This document shows positions 9,311-19,304 of a stretch of 64,000 nucleotides of DNA, one piece after another. The notes under the pieces were generated by a model, which did no database searches, was not told where the DNA came from, and saw only the letters and a program-made list of their open reading frames with translations. Numbering within the stretch: the stretch's first letter is position 1; each line of letters opens with the position of its first letter. The position numbers and the translations under genes were made by a program. The DNA is taken from positions 558,001 to 622,000 of the forward strand of contig OX337239.1 of assembly GCA_946965045.2 (NCBI GenBank). Direction: 5' to 3'. This DNA is from Epithemia pelagica (lineage: Eukaryota; Bacillariophyta; Bacillariophyceae; Surirellales; Surirellaceae).

Positions 9311-12300
9311 ATGGATCCTCAATCACCCAAGACACCTACGACTCCTAAGGGAGAAGATAACCAAGACAATGTCTCGGACACAGACCTATTCGACCACATC
9401 ATATTTACTGTCTGCCAATTCTTCACCAAAGAAAGGGCCGACTACTTAATGAAGTGGATGAAATACCATGGTTTTGAGAACATTACCCATGTTATCTCGT
9501 ATATGCAAACTAATACCGAGGAATCCATGAAGGAACTGACACAATACAAGGTCAACAAACAGACACATGATCTACAAGGCCCCACAAGACAGCAGATCAA
9601 GCTCTTGGCTTATTGGGCCACATACAAGACCAATGAAATTCAAGACGAGCTATCCAATAGCGACTGGATGAACCTAACGAGGAAAGAGTTCAACACTTGG
9701 AGGATCAACACAGATTTCTCTAAGGGACCACCTAGCCAAGTCCCAGTCTCGCCAATGAAGTCACCGTCATCTGTGAAATCTGTCAGCACAGTTACTGCCG
9801 CATCCCAATCTCAACAAGACCTTACAGCATTCAGAAAGGGAACTAAGCGCGACGCAACTGCATATGAGGTATTCAAGGATGAACGATACTACGATTCATT
9901 CTGGCGTGTATTCAAGACTACAGCTAAGGCTCAAGGCCTATCCAACGTTCTGAATTTCAAATACACACCACCCCATGATGATGAGTATGCCGAAGAACTT
10001 TTTCAAGAGCAACAAGTATTTCTTTACTCCGTTCTTGTCCGTATCATTCAGACTGACCAAGGTCGAGCCTATGTACGTGAACATGAACATGATGAAGATG
10101 CGCGTGCCGTATTGCAGAAGTTACACTCTTTGCATACCGAATCCGACCTAGCAAAGCGAGAAGTCCTCCGCTTAACCAACTACATTTCCAATCTACGTCT
10201 TGACGACACATGGCGCGGAACAACACGTCAATTTCTTCTACACTTTCAAGAGCAGCTACGTTTGCTAGACAATTTAGTGACATTGTCTGATCGCATCCCT
10301 GATCATACCAGGATGACCTTCCTCATGCAAGCTGTAGAAAAGGTACCTGATCTCCGCCGAGTCAAGATCTTGGATAATGTGGTGAACACCAAATCCGGTG
10401 CAAAATCCCTTTGCTATCAATCATACTTCCGTCTCCTTCTAGACGCAGCTTATGACCATGATCAAGCAACCCAGTCATCTGTTCATAATCGCCGTCGACA
10501 TGTCAAACAACATGAATCACTATATGGCCAAGATACAGATGCTGACATAACCTCACAAGAGGATATGGAGTATCATGTCCACAACACCAAAGCGACATCT
10601 GAATCTCCATCCGCTTCGTCCAAGGTTAGTCTACCGCGTGACCTATGGTTCAAACTTTCTGAAGAAGATCGCAAGTTGATCATTGAGTATAACAAGATGA
10701 TTCAAGCACCTTCATCAACAACACCGAGGACAGTGCAAACACATGCCCTCGACATTGATCCGGAACCTGATCCTGACCCCAACCAAGTTGCATCTGATGA
10801 CGACTCACCTGGCGTAGTCCCTGAGCATTCAGATGATTCAGATCCGGTTACACAATTTATCAACCAAGCCATGACGACTGATATCAATCACCCGGCAACT
10901 GACCTGACTAGTGTTCTTTCTAACGCAGGACATGTTCCACGCTATCTGTTTTCCAGGAAATCTACTTTACCAGGGAATCAATTGATTGACCGCGGTGCTA
11001 ATGGAGGACTTGCTGGTTCTGACATGCGCATCCTTTCTAAGACTGGCCGCCATATCACTATTGTGGGTATTGATAACCATGAACTTACTGGACTTCCTGT
11101 CGTCACATGTGCCACAAAGTTTGAGACCAATGATGGACCTATTGTCGGCATCTTCAATGAATATGCTTATTATGGGAAGGGCTTATCTATCCATGCTCCT
11201 GGTCAATTCGAGCATTTCGGACTTGCTGTTGATGAACGATCTGTTAAAGTTGATGGTAAACAACGCATCACTACACTTGATGGTCGTGCCATACCCCTTC
11301 ACATCAAGGATGGGTTAGCCTACATCCACTCCTTGGGTATCCCCAGCGACGATGACATGGATACCTTACCTCAGATCATCTTCACGTCACCCGACACATG
11401 GGATCCTGGTGTTCTGGACCATTCGTATTCTCCCACACTCTCTGACAATGATCCTGATTGGAAACACGTCAAGACTGATGGTAGTTTGTCAAACCATCCA
11501 TATGACAACTATGGGGAGTACACTGATCGTGTTGTCTGTAACCTCAATCTCCTTTTGGATCTCCCATACGATCATGGACCTGACGACGCACCCTTCTTTT
11601 CTATCTATGCTGACGCCGAAGGTAATGATCCTACACTTCATGCCTCTGTCCACCGTCGTTACCAGGAAGCGTATGACTGGAAGAAGTTCCGTCCATTCTT
11701 TGGTTGGCAATCTGAAGATGTTATTGCCGATACGTTCAAGCACACTACACGTAATGGTAGCATTACTTTTGACCACGACACCCTCAAGAAACATTTCAAG
11801 GCTCGCAATCCGGTCCTTAATATACCTCGACGCCATGAACCCGTTGCTACTGACTCGGTTTTCTCCGACACCCCTGCTGTTGACCATGGCGGTAAAGTCG
11901 CACAAATCTTTGTTGGTCGAGATACTCTGGTTACTGATATCTATGGGATCAAGTCAACCAAACAGTTTGTCAATACTCTTCAGGACAACATCCGGTTTCG
12001 TGGTGCCATGGAGACTCTTATCAGTGATGGTGGTTCATCTCTCATCTCTCAAAAGGTTAAAGACATTCTTCGCACTTTGCTTATTGGGGAGTATCGATCT
12101 GAACCTTATCATCAACACCAGAATAAGGCTGAAAACCGTTACCAGACCGTTAAACGTATGACCAACGCTCTCATGAATGCCACTGGTTGCCCTGCCAACA
12201 CCTGGCTTCTTTGCCTTGAGTATGTCTGTGACTTATTGAACCATACGTCATCACCCACCCACTCCGGTCGCACTCCTCTTGAGGCTCTCTCCGGACGCCC

Positions 12301-14944
12301 ACCCGACATTACTCATCTCTTGTTCTTTCCTTTCTGGGATGAGGTTTACTACCGTGTCGACCCCGCTGAACCCACTTCCGGTTCATATCCATCTTCTTCT
12401 GATGAGAAACTTGGCCACTGGGTTGGTTTTGCTCACAACGTTGGTGATTCTTTTACTTGGAAGATTCTCACCCAGGATAACCAGATAATCTACCGTTCTG
12501 CCGTTCGCCGTGTTGCATCCACTACACCTAACCTACGTGTGGATCGACCTTCAGGGGAGGATTCGTCTGAGAAGGATGACAATGATAAGCAAGCTGACAC
12601 TGTCTTCATTCGCAGTGATAGTGAAGATCCATCCAAACCAATGCCCACGATCGATTTTGACGACATGATAGGACGCACATTCCTATGCGACACAGAAGAA
12701 AATGGGGAGCGACACCGTGCACGTGTCATCAAACGAGTCATTGATCTTAATGAAGAAGCAACGAAACAGGAAGAACGTGTCAAGTACATCTACCGAAAGA
12801 CAAATTCTGATGTTGATGAGATGATATCCTATAATCAACTCATGGAGTATATCGAACGAGATAACCAAGCTCAAACCTCTGGAGATAATCTTTTCAGGTT
12901 CAGGGACGTCATTGCCCATCAAGGCCCACTGAACACAACTGATCCAGATTACAAGGGGAGCAAATATAATTTGCTTGTTGATTGGGAAACTGGGGAGACT
13001 ACCTATGAACCTTTATCACTCATCGCCAATGATGATCCGATCACTGTAGCAATTTATGGAAAGAAACATGATTTACTCAACGAACCTGGATGGAAGCATT
13101 TGAAACGTTATGTCAAAACAAGCAAACGTCTCATTCGAGCAGCCAAACAGTCAAGGATTAAACAAGTTCACCGTTCCGTCAAGTATAAGTTTGGATTCCA
13201 AGTACCACGCAATTATGAGGAAGCTGTCGCTCTTGATAAACAACATGGCAACACAAAGTGGCAAGATGCAACAGAATTAGAATTGTCACAGATCCAGTCC
13301 TACAAGACATTCAAGGATTTTGGGAAAGCCATCTTCATTAAAGGGAAAGTATCCAATGCACCTGAAGGATATCATAAGATACGTGTACATCTTGTCTTTG
13401 ACGTAAAACATGATGGACGACATAAAGCAAGACTTGTCGCAGATGGACATCTCACAAAAGAACCTGTTGAGACAATCTATTCAGGTGTTGTTTCCATTCG
13501 CAACCTCCGCATTGCCTTATTCCTGGGTACTTTGAATGACTTGGAAATATGGGGAGCAGATATTGGAAATGCATATCTGGAAGCCTTGACAGGGGAGAAA
13601 ATTTTCATTGTCGCAGGACCTGAATTCAAGGAATTAGAAGGTCACATCCTGATTATATACAAGGCACTTTATGGATTGAAGTCATCAGGCGCACGCTGGC
13701 ATGATGTCTTATTCGATGTTTTGACAGACATGGGATTTTCACCAAGCAAAGCAGATCCGGATATCTGGATGAGGAAAGCACCTGGAGAAGACTGTTACGA
13801 ATACATTGCCGTATACGTTGATGACTTAGCCATTATTTCTACTGATCCTGGGAATATCTGCAAGATCCTGAAGGAGAAATACAACTTCAAACTCAAAGGA
13901 GATGGACCTATTGATTTCCACTTGGGATGTTGTTACACCAAGGATTCTGATGGAACATTAGTAGCAGATCCAAGACGCTACATTGGTAAGATGATGGACA
14001 CTTTCGAACGAATCTTCAAGGAGAAACCCAAGAAAGCCAAAACACCTCTTATTGGTGGAGACCATCCTGAATTGGATGATTCTGAACTCCTTGATGAAGA
14101 AGGTACTAGCCATTTCCAAACTCTGATTGGACAACTCCAATGGGTGATCACTATTGGTCGTTTCGACGTCTTCACCGCTACAATGACGCTATCACGCTTT
14201 CGTGCTGCTCCGAGGAAAGGACATCTTGATAGAGCCAAGCGTATCTATGGATACCTTGCACATCTCCCAGAAGGCGCAATCAGATTTAGGATTGGAGAGC
14301 CCGATTATTCAAGTCTTCCTACCCAAGAATTTGATTGGACTCGCACTGTCTATCCGAATGCAAGTGAACGTATTCCTGAAGACTGCCCAACACCTCTTGG
14401 CCGCTATGTTACCACAACTCATTATGTTGATGCCAATCTCATGCATGACATAGTCACTGGTAAATCCGTCACTGCTGTCCTACATTTGTTGAACGGAACA
14501 CCTATTGACTGGTACAGCAAGAGACAGAGCACGGTGGAAACTGCTACCTATGGATCCGAGTTTGTGGCTGCAAGGACAGCAATAGATCAGATTACAGAAT
14601 TACGACATTCTCTCCGCTACCTTGGAGTACCTATCCGAGAGCGAAGTTACATGTACGGAGATAACAGATCTGTTGTGCTCAATGCAACCGTACCTCATTC
14701 CATACTATCCAAGAGACACCATCTTCTGTCATACCACCGAGTTCGTGAAGCCATCGCAGCAAAGTATGTTGCATTCTACTGGAAAGATGGAAAGACCAAC
14801 CCTGCCGATATCCTTAGCAAACATTGGGATTTCGTATCTATTTGGCCCATGCTCAAGCCATTGTTGTTTTGGAAAGGAGAAGTTCAAGACCTCAACAAAT
14901 CCAATGATGACAAGGCTGAAACGACGAGTTGTGGGGAGTGTTAG
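9311..14944 (+). CDS. Copia2 Gag-Pol polyprotein (1,877 aa)
   Basis: A single uninterrupted frame. Gag-like region at residues 1 to about 540 with an acidic DIDPEPDPDP stretch; no CCHC zinc knuckle is visible. Protease motif IDRGANGGLAGSD near residues 558-570, with Arg in place of the usual Ser/Thr after Asp. Integrase region: Asp in ATDSVFSD (about 846), Asp in ISDGGSS (about 905) and Glu in KAENRYQTVKR (about 940); no clear HHCC zinc module. Reverse transcriptase: DIGNAYLEALTGEK, YKALYGLKSSGARW and the YVDDLAI active site near 1502. RNase H: HYVDANLM, ETATYGSEFVAAR, YGDNRSVV and NPADILSKHW. Order PR-IN-RT-RH is that of Ty1/copia. All catalytic boxes look intact. Confidence 0.96.
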   Translation: MDPQSPKTPTTPKGEDNQDNVSDTDLFDHIIFTVCQFFTKERADYLMKWMKYHGFENITHVISYMQTNTEESMKELTQYKVNKQTHDLQGPTRQQIKLLAYWATYKTNEIQDELSNSDWMNLTRKEFNTWRINTDFSKGPPSQVPVSPMKSPSSVKSVSTVTAASQSQQDLTAFRKGTKRDATAYEVFKDERYYDSFWRVFKTTAKAQGLSNVLNFKYTPPHDDEYAEELFQEQQVFLYSVLVRIIQTDQGRAYVREHEHDEDARAVLQKLHSLHTESDLAKREVLRLTNYISNLRLDDTWRGTTRQFLLHFQEQLRLLDNLVTLSDRIPDHTRMTFLMQAVEKVPDLRRVKILDNVVNTKSGAKSLCYQSYFRLLLDAAYDHDQATQSSVHNRRRHVKQHESLYGQDTDADITSQEDMEYHVHNTKATSESPSASSKVSLPRDLWFKLSEEDRKLIIEYNKMIQAPSSTTPRTVQTHALDIDPEPDPDPNQVASDDDSPGVVPEHSDDSDPVTQFINQAMTTDINHPATDLTSVLSNAGHVPRYLFSRKSTLPGNQLIDRGANGGLAGSDMRILSKTGRHITIVGIDNHELTGLPVVTCATKFETNDGPIVGIFNEYAYYGKGLSIHAPGQFEHFGLAVDERSVKVDGKQRITTLDGRAIPLHIKDGLAYIHSLGIPSDDDMDTLPQIIFTSPDTWDPGVLDHSYSPTLSDNDPDWKHVKTDGSLSNHPYDNYGEYTDRVVCNLNLLLDLPYDHGPDDAPFFSIYADAEGNDPTLHASVHRRYQEAYDWKKFRPFFGWQSEDVIADTFKHTTRNGSITFDHDTLKKHFKARNPVLNIPRRHEPVATDSVFSDTPAVDHGGKVAQIFVGRDTLVTDIYGIKSTKQFVNTLQDNIRFRGAMETLISDGGSSLISQKVKDILRTLLIGEYRSEPYHQHQNKAENRYQTVKRMTNALMNATGCPANTWLLCLEYVCDLLNHTSSPTHSGRTPLEALSGRPPDITHLLFFPFWDEVYYRVDPAEPTSGSYPSSSDEKLGHWVGFAHNVGDSFTWKILTQDNQIIYRSAVRRVASTTPNLRVDRPSGEDSSEKDDNDKQADTVFIRSDSEDPSKPMPTIDFDDMIGRTFLCDTEENGERHRARVIKRVIDLNEEATKQEERVKYIYRKTNSDVDEMISYNQLMEYIERDNQAQTSGDNLFRFRDVIAHQGPLNTTDPDYKGSKYNLLVDWETGETTYEPLSLIANDDPITVAIYGKKHDLLNEPGWKHLKRYVKTSKRLIRAAKQSRIKQVHRSVKYKFGFQVPRNYEEAVALDKQHGNTKWQDATELELSQIQSYKTFKDFGKAIFIKGKVSNAPEGYHKIRVHLVFDVKHDGRHKARLVADGHLTKEPVETIYSGVVSIRNLRIALFLGTLNDLEIWGADIGNAYLEALTGEKIFIVAGPEFKELEGHILIIYKALYGLKSSGARWHDVLFDVLTDMGFSPSKADPDIWMRKAPGEDCYEYIAVYVDDLAIISTDPGNICKILKEKYNFKLKGDGPIDFHLGCCYTKDSDGTLVADPRRYIGKMMDTFERIFKEKPKKAKTPLIGGDHPELDDSELLDEEGTSHFQTLIGQLQWVITIGRFDVFTATMTLSRFRAAPRKGHLDRAKRIYGYLAHLPEGAIRFRIGEPDYSSLPTQEFDWTRTVYPNASERIPEDCPTPLGRYVTTTHYVDANLMHDIVTGKSVTAVLHLLNGTPIDWYSKRQSTVETATYGSEFVAARTAIDQITELRHSLRYLGVPIRERSYMYGDNRSVVLNATVPHSILSKRHHLLSYHRVREAIAAKYVAFYWKDGKTNPADILSKHWDFVSIWPMLKPLLFWKGEVQDLNKSNDDKAETTSCGEC
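14929..14938 (+). other. Copia2 polypurine tract
   Basis: TTGTGGGGAG directly precedes the 3' LTR and overlaps the gag-pol C-terminus (stop codon inside the LTR start). The identical tract precedes the Copia1 3' LTR. Confidence 0.8.
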
Positions 14945-15721
14945 AATTCTCACCGTCTATGGTGGTTAGATTCTACATCTCATCGATTCCCCATGTCACA
15001 TAGCCTCGTGCTATCGCATCATGCCCTCTAGCTTCGAGCTATGTTTCCTAGCTTCGCGCTATATCGACCTATATTTCTTCGCAAATCATGAAAAGTGAGA
15101 ATAGATTGACGAACTCACTCTCAAGACTAAACTGGGTCGTGCGGTATTACAACGGACATAAATTTGGCCGTTGCTCGGACATTATACTAACGCCCTAAGC
15201 GTACGCGCCCGAAATCATCGAGCGCGCCCAAGCGACATCCGAGCGCTATCGGCATCTATCCGATCCAACGGTCTAAGTATCCCAAGCACGACACACGATC
15301 ACGCGAGACCATATTTCCATTCCCACAATCTCCAAATTGTCAACAAGCTGCGCGCCATGAAAACAACTATGCCAACCCAAAGCAAGAGCTGTTGACCCTG
15401 TATATGTTATCCGCCCACATATACATGTCATATACATCACATGAATCAACTCCAACTATTCCAAACCTGTTGCCGCCAAGAACCTATGACACATGACCCT
15501 TGGCAGGACCGAACATTTCACGTAGACCTATCGTAGTAATCAACACACAATCTAACAATATCACCATTTATCACATCCTCTTTTGTGTCCCGACTATCCT
15601 TCTGATAGACTTCGACTTGCTTGCTTCTCTGACCCTGAGAAGCTTGTATCGGTTGGTGACCTACCTGATTGTCTGCTCTACCGAGCATCAATGTCCCTAC
15701 GATTCAGAAAGAATTGTAACA
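14939..15721 (+). repeat. Copia2 3' LTR
   Basis: Matches 7392-8174 throughout by eye. It is followed by the target duplication ATCCC. Confidence 0.95.
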
Positions 15722-16477
15722 ATCCCACGGACAGCCCTTTTCGAGAGCATATTGGAGACAGTCTAAATTGCCACTTTCGGCAGCCGAGGATGCCAAACGG
15801 GAATCCCACTCGCAGCCTTGCTCGTACGTGTACACGAGGATGTGGAAATGTCCGTGCCGGACTGCCGCCATGGCCGTATTGCACTGCAGGGACGAGCCAT
15901 TGTCGTACATGTATCGGATACAATCCAAATGTCCGTTTTTGATTACATTGATAGTAGCCTGTGAGTCCCAAGAAAGACCATGTTCATGAGCCCACTGCAA
16001 GACGCTCAAGCATCCCTGTCTCGCAGCAGCCACGCAGGCTGTGTGCTTCCATCGCCGCATTATACCGTGCTTGTCATCTTTTTGTGGCAAGACAAGCTGA
16101 TACCAATACTTGGCACAGGAGAGACTTGCAAATACGTTCTTGGCGTGTGTTTTCTTGACTCCAGGTTGAACAAACCGGCCCCTGTGTTTGAGCCGTATGG
16201 AACGACGGTCTTTGGGTCGGAGTGTCGAAAAGTAGTGCCGATACAGTTTTTGAAATTGCCGATTTACTCCCGCGACAAAAATATAATGTCCTGGGCCAAC
16301 AAAGGAGAACATATGCACCCCAAGGTTTTCGTTTTCCAACAGCTTCAAGAGCGGATTCTGAGTAGTCTCGTTGTCGTCGTTCATTGTGTTAGCCTTGCCC
16401 TGATTGGCTTGCTTTGCCCTCTTTGCGACGGGAGGGTGCAGATCCGAGCTGTTCTTGTCGTCTTCTTCCTTGGACAT
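15722..16477 (-). pseudogene. Ankyrin-repeat gene, 5' part (fragment 1 of 3)
   Basis: The open minus-strand frame starts at the ATG at 16477 (MSKEEDDKNSS); the longer frame above it has no ATG. A basic, nuclear-localisation-like stretch (VAKRAKQ) is followed by an F-box-like segment (NPLLKLLENENLGVHMFSFVGPGHY cut short here) and ankyrin repeats (GCLSVLQWAHEHGLSWD, GHLDCIRYMYDNG, GNLDCLQYALEKGCPWD). Proteins of this layout form large families in diatoms. The frame is cut at GCPWD by Copia2; on the far side, at 7386 and below, it continues as RYTYRNAALSGELDCLK in phase. The intact gene would have spanned all three fragments. Confidence 0.85.
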
Positions 16478-16797
16478 TTCTCTTGCTCTTTCCAAACAGA
16501 ATCTGACCCGTTGAGTGGACAAACAAAATGAAGCGTAATGATAACGTTTGCGTCAAACGACCGCCATGACCCATGACCATTGGCCGGTCACACTTGAAAG
16601 GATGACTGCATGAAAACTTCGTGCCACCACTTTCAGCGACCGACAACTCGGAACCTATTGCAGCGACTGAAATGGTCGGAAGTTGTATCCAGCGCGCATC
16701 TTTGCGGATCTTTTCAAAGAACAAATAACAGATGTTGTGTGGTTTTTCGCCTTCGTGTTGCAATCGTCGGTAAATCCATATACCACAGAAGATGACC

Positions 16798-17468
16798 ATG
16801 GACTTGCTTGCTTTGACCCACCGCTTGTTTCTTCTCCTCTGCTTTTTTCTCTCCGTTCAGTCGACCCTGTAAGTTTCATTGAGCCTTGTTACGCGTCCGT
16901 TCCCAATGATTCACTGATCTTGTCTCACTGTCGGTGTGCCACGCAAACAACAGGGGAGAAAACTTGTCGACAGGAGAGGATGCGAACGCATTCATTGACA
17001 GAAATATAAAGGACCATGACGTCATGGTGTTTGGCAAAAGTTATTGTCCGGTACGTCTCTTGATTGATTTGACAACTTTTCGACAACTAGTATAGCATGA
17101 AAACCACCATTTCGGTTGTTCTCACTTGTCCGAGAAAATCAAACCCCCTTGTGTTGTTGTCATCTTGTTGTGTGTGAATGACGATACTGTGTGCGATGCA
17201 GTTTTCCCGTGACACTCGCAAGCTTTTAGAAATGCTCCATCAAGAAATGGGCAGCAGCTGGACACTGCAAATTATCGACCTGGACACTCTGAGAACGGAT
17301 GGAAATATCATTCAAACCGCCCTGGTACAAAAGACGTATCAACGAACCTTTCCCAATATCTTTATCGGAGGAAAACATTTGGGGGGAGACTCGCATCTGC
17401 AAGAGCTCAATAATAAACGGTTGTTGGTTCCCTGGTTAGAACGGATTATTAGAGACAAACGGACCTGA
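16798..17468 (+). CDS. Secreted glutaredoxin, CPFS active site
   Basis: Three exons: 16798-16868, 16954-17050, 17202-17468, with introns GTAAGT...CAACAG and GTACGT...GATGCAG, in agreement with phase, giving 144 residues. Residues 1-22 form a signal peptide (Leu/Phe-rich MDLLALTHRLFLLLC). The thioredoxin fold follows: HDVMVFGKSYCPFS, then TFPNIFIGGKHLGGDSHLQEL with the TFP cis-Pro motif and the GG glutathione-binding turn. The active site CPFS lacks the second Cys, so only monothiol chemistry is expected. The paralogue at 20791-21452 has CPFC. The signal peptide suggests work in the secretory pathway, or in the plastid if a bipartite leader is present. An in-frame ATG two codons upstream (16792) is also possible. 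Confidence 0.9.
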
Positions 17469-18546
17469 CCGCCCGTTCTTCACGTCAATGCCAGAAAGTT
17501 GACCTGACAAAGGAAGCCAAATGGAGAATGTAGCTACACTTACCATAGTAGAGAAAAGCGATGATGGTTTTTCCCATTTCGGCGATAAAGACTTGAACGT
17601 GCAAACCTTGTGTGGTCCGGGGGTGTAATGCCAGGATTCCTTACATGCGGGCGGTGACGGCTGATGCAAAAACAAAACGAGAAACATGACTTCTTGAATA
17701 CAATGAATATTTCCTCTTTATCAAGCGAGTTGTCTTCATGACCGAACTCAAGACAAGAAGGGCAAAGGCTTTGACAAAGAAGTAAATCTTTTACGTTTCA
17801 AGACGTACAGTCTCTCATGGGAGAGTCGTGTTTGAAGCAAACACCGAGCCCGCATGGGATGATTCCATGGTACAAGGTACTTCTTAGAGACGGAAATGCT
17901 GTAGTCTGGTCTTGTTTTTAGTCGTTGGTTGAGGACAATGCTCCTGTAGCCAAGAAATTGTCTCTTGGTAAATGAACTGGCAAAGTGAAGAAGTTGATGA
18001 ATTGTCTCGTGGTAGATGATGCCATTCTGGGAGTGGTAGAAGTTGACGTATTTCATTCATCGAGATGACAAACAGTCTAAACTTTGTGGATCTAGAAGAG
18101 GTTCTGTGTTTTGCTTATTTTTGTGCGCCTATGATCGGTACGAACAAAAGCTTTCATCTTGTACATCCAAAATGCTATTGCGTTCAAAGACGTGCCTCTT
18201 ACGCCATGGACATGAATCAATTGGTTTTCCGTGTTCTGATCAAGAGAGAGTTTCATTGAAGAGAGGTATCTTGAGTTTCATTGTGGTGCACATACCGCTA
18301 ACCCTACCAGGTTAATCTTTGTGATGACATAGCTGTATCTTCAGTCATATTCAGGACCACGATCAAATACTTGCGCGCTTGCTCGTTCGTGTTTCACCTC
18401 TCCGTACTTCCGAGTAACTAAACTCGGGATTGCTTGCTACTTTTGCTAGCCGCCAATTTCGATAAGCAACAAAACTTTTCTGTAGAGACTCTGACAATGG
18501 AACAGGGAACGCCAATCTGTCTCATTTTCTGGGTACTTCGCAGATC
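17469..18546. other. Intergenic, no gene supported
   Basis: Only short open frames without ATG starts, domains or splice support. No repeat of note is seen. Confidence 0.6.
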
Positions 18547-19304
18547 ATGACCTGGAACGAAGCAATCAAAGAAACCAACTACGTCTTGGCTTCATCGAGT
18601 AGCAACCATGGTCACAAAGGTTCTTTGAGCACCCACAACATGCCATCGCAAACTGAAGACGCTGTATCCAAGGGACACGGTGGGACACTGGAAGTGCACC
18701 AACTTGATGCCCCTGTACTGAACCCTTCCCCAGCAACACCAGTAGCAGCAACAAGGACACCAACTGAAGGAAAACCATTGTGTTGCGATCAACGTCGCGG
18801 CTTGGTGATTCTAAACCTTGTCAATCTCATTCTTGTCCTCTGTTCTGTAACTCTCTTGTCGGTGTTGACAAAAGATGAAACCTTTCAAAATAGCAACCCA
18901 GATTATCCATTCAAAACCATGTTTTCTATACATGGCTGCAATGTAAGCACAGGAGCAGGAAGCAACCGGACAGCTTACTTGATGAAAGTCTATAACATCC
19001 AGCGACCATGTTTTCTCACACTTGCACGCCTTATATGCTATTCTTCTTGCTCCAGGTGGTTGTGGCATTGTGTGGAATATGGGGTGCTGTCCACTTTCAC
19101 AAGGGCTTCGTCATGGTTGCAGCTCTTGGCTACTTGGCCATTGGCATTGGGTCGCTGTTTGTCGTTGGTCGTGGCGGTTCGTCCCACTTTATCTATTACT
19201 TCTACTTGACTCTCTGGCACGGACGGTTTTACAGCAAGATTGAAGACGGTGTCATGACCCCGGAGAACTATCCTGCTACAGAATATTCTTGTTGTTGTGT
19301 CTAG
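18547..19304 (+). CDS. Four-span membrane protein ending SCCCV
   Basis: Two exons (18547-18942 and 19056-19304) joined by a 113-nt GTAAGC...TCCAG intron in phase 0, giving 214 residues. The N-terminal 80 residues are polar. CCDQRRGLVILNLVNLILVL starts the first membrane segment, then after the splice VVVALCGIWGAV, FVMVAALGYLAIGIGSLFVV and an amphipathic YYFYLTLWHGRFYSKI follow. It ends VMTPENYPATEYSCCCV. A Cys cluster after the Asn/Pro-rich tail is typical of a small membrane-protein family I associate with diatoms, and suggests palmitoylation or prenylation-like anchoring. Function is unknown. It lies between the two glutaredoxin genes in the same direction. Confidence 0.75.

Larger units (their letters stand above)
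7392..15721 (+). mobile_element. Copia2: intact Ty1/copia LTR retrotransposon
   Basis: An 8,330-bp element with 783-bp LTRs (7392-8174, 14939-15721) ending TGTTA...TAACA, flanked by the target duplication ATCCC (7387-7391, 15722-15726). It holds a primer site, an extra ORF (8211-8990), a repeat-rich leader, a 1,877-codon gag-pol ORF and the purine tract TTGTGGGGAG. The LTRs match at a constant offset of 7,547 bp with no difference seen, so it is a recent insertion. It belongs to the same lineage as Copia1: shared primer site, purine tract, LTR blocks and Gag. It is a plausible source of proteins for Copia1. Confidence 0.96.
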
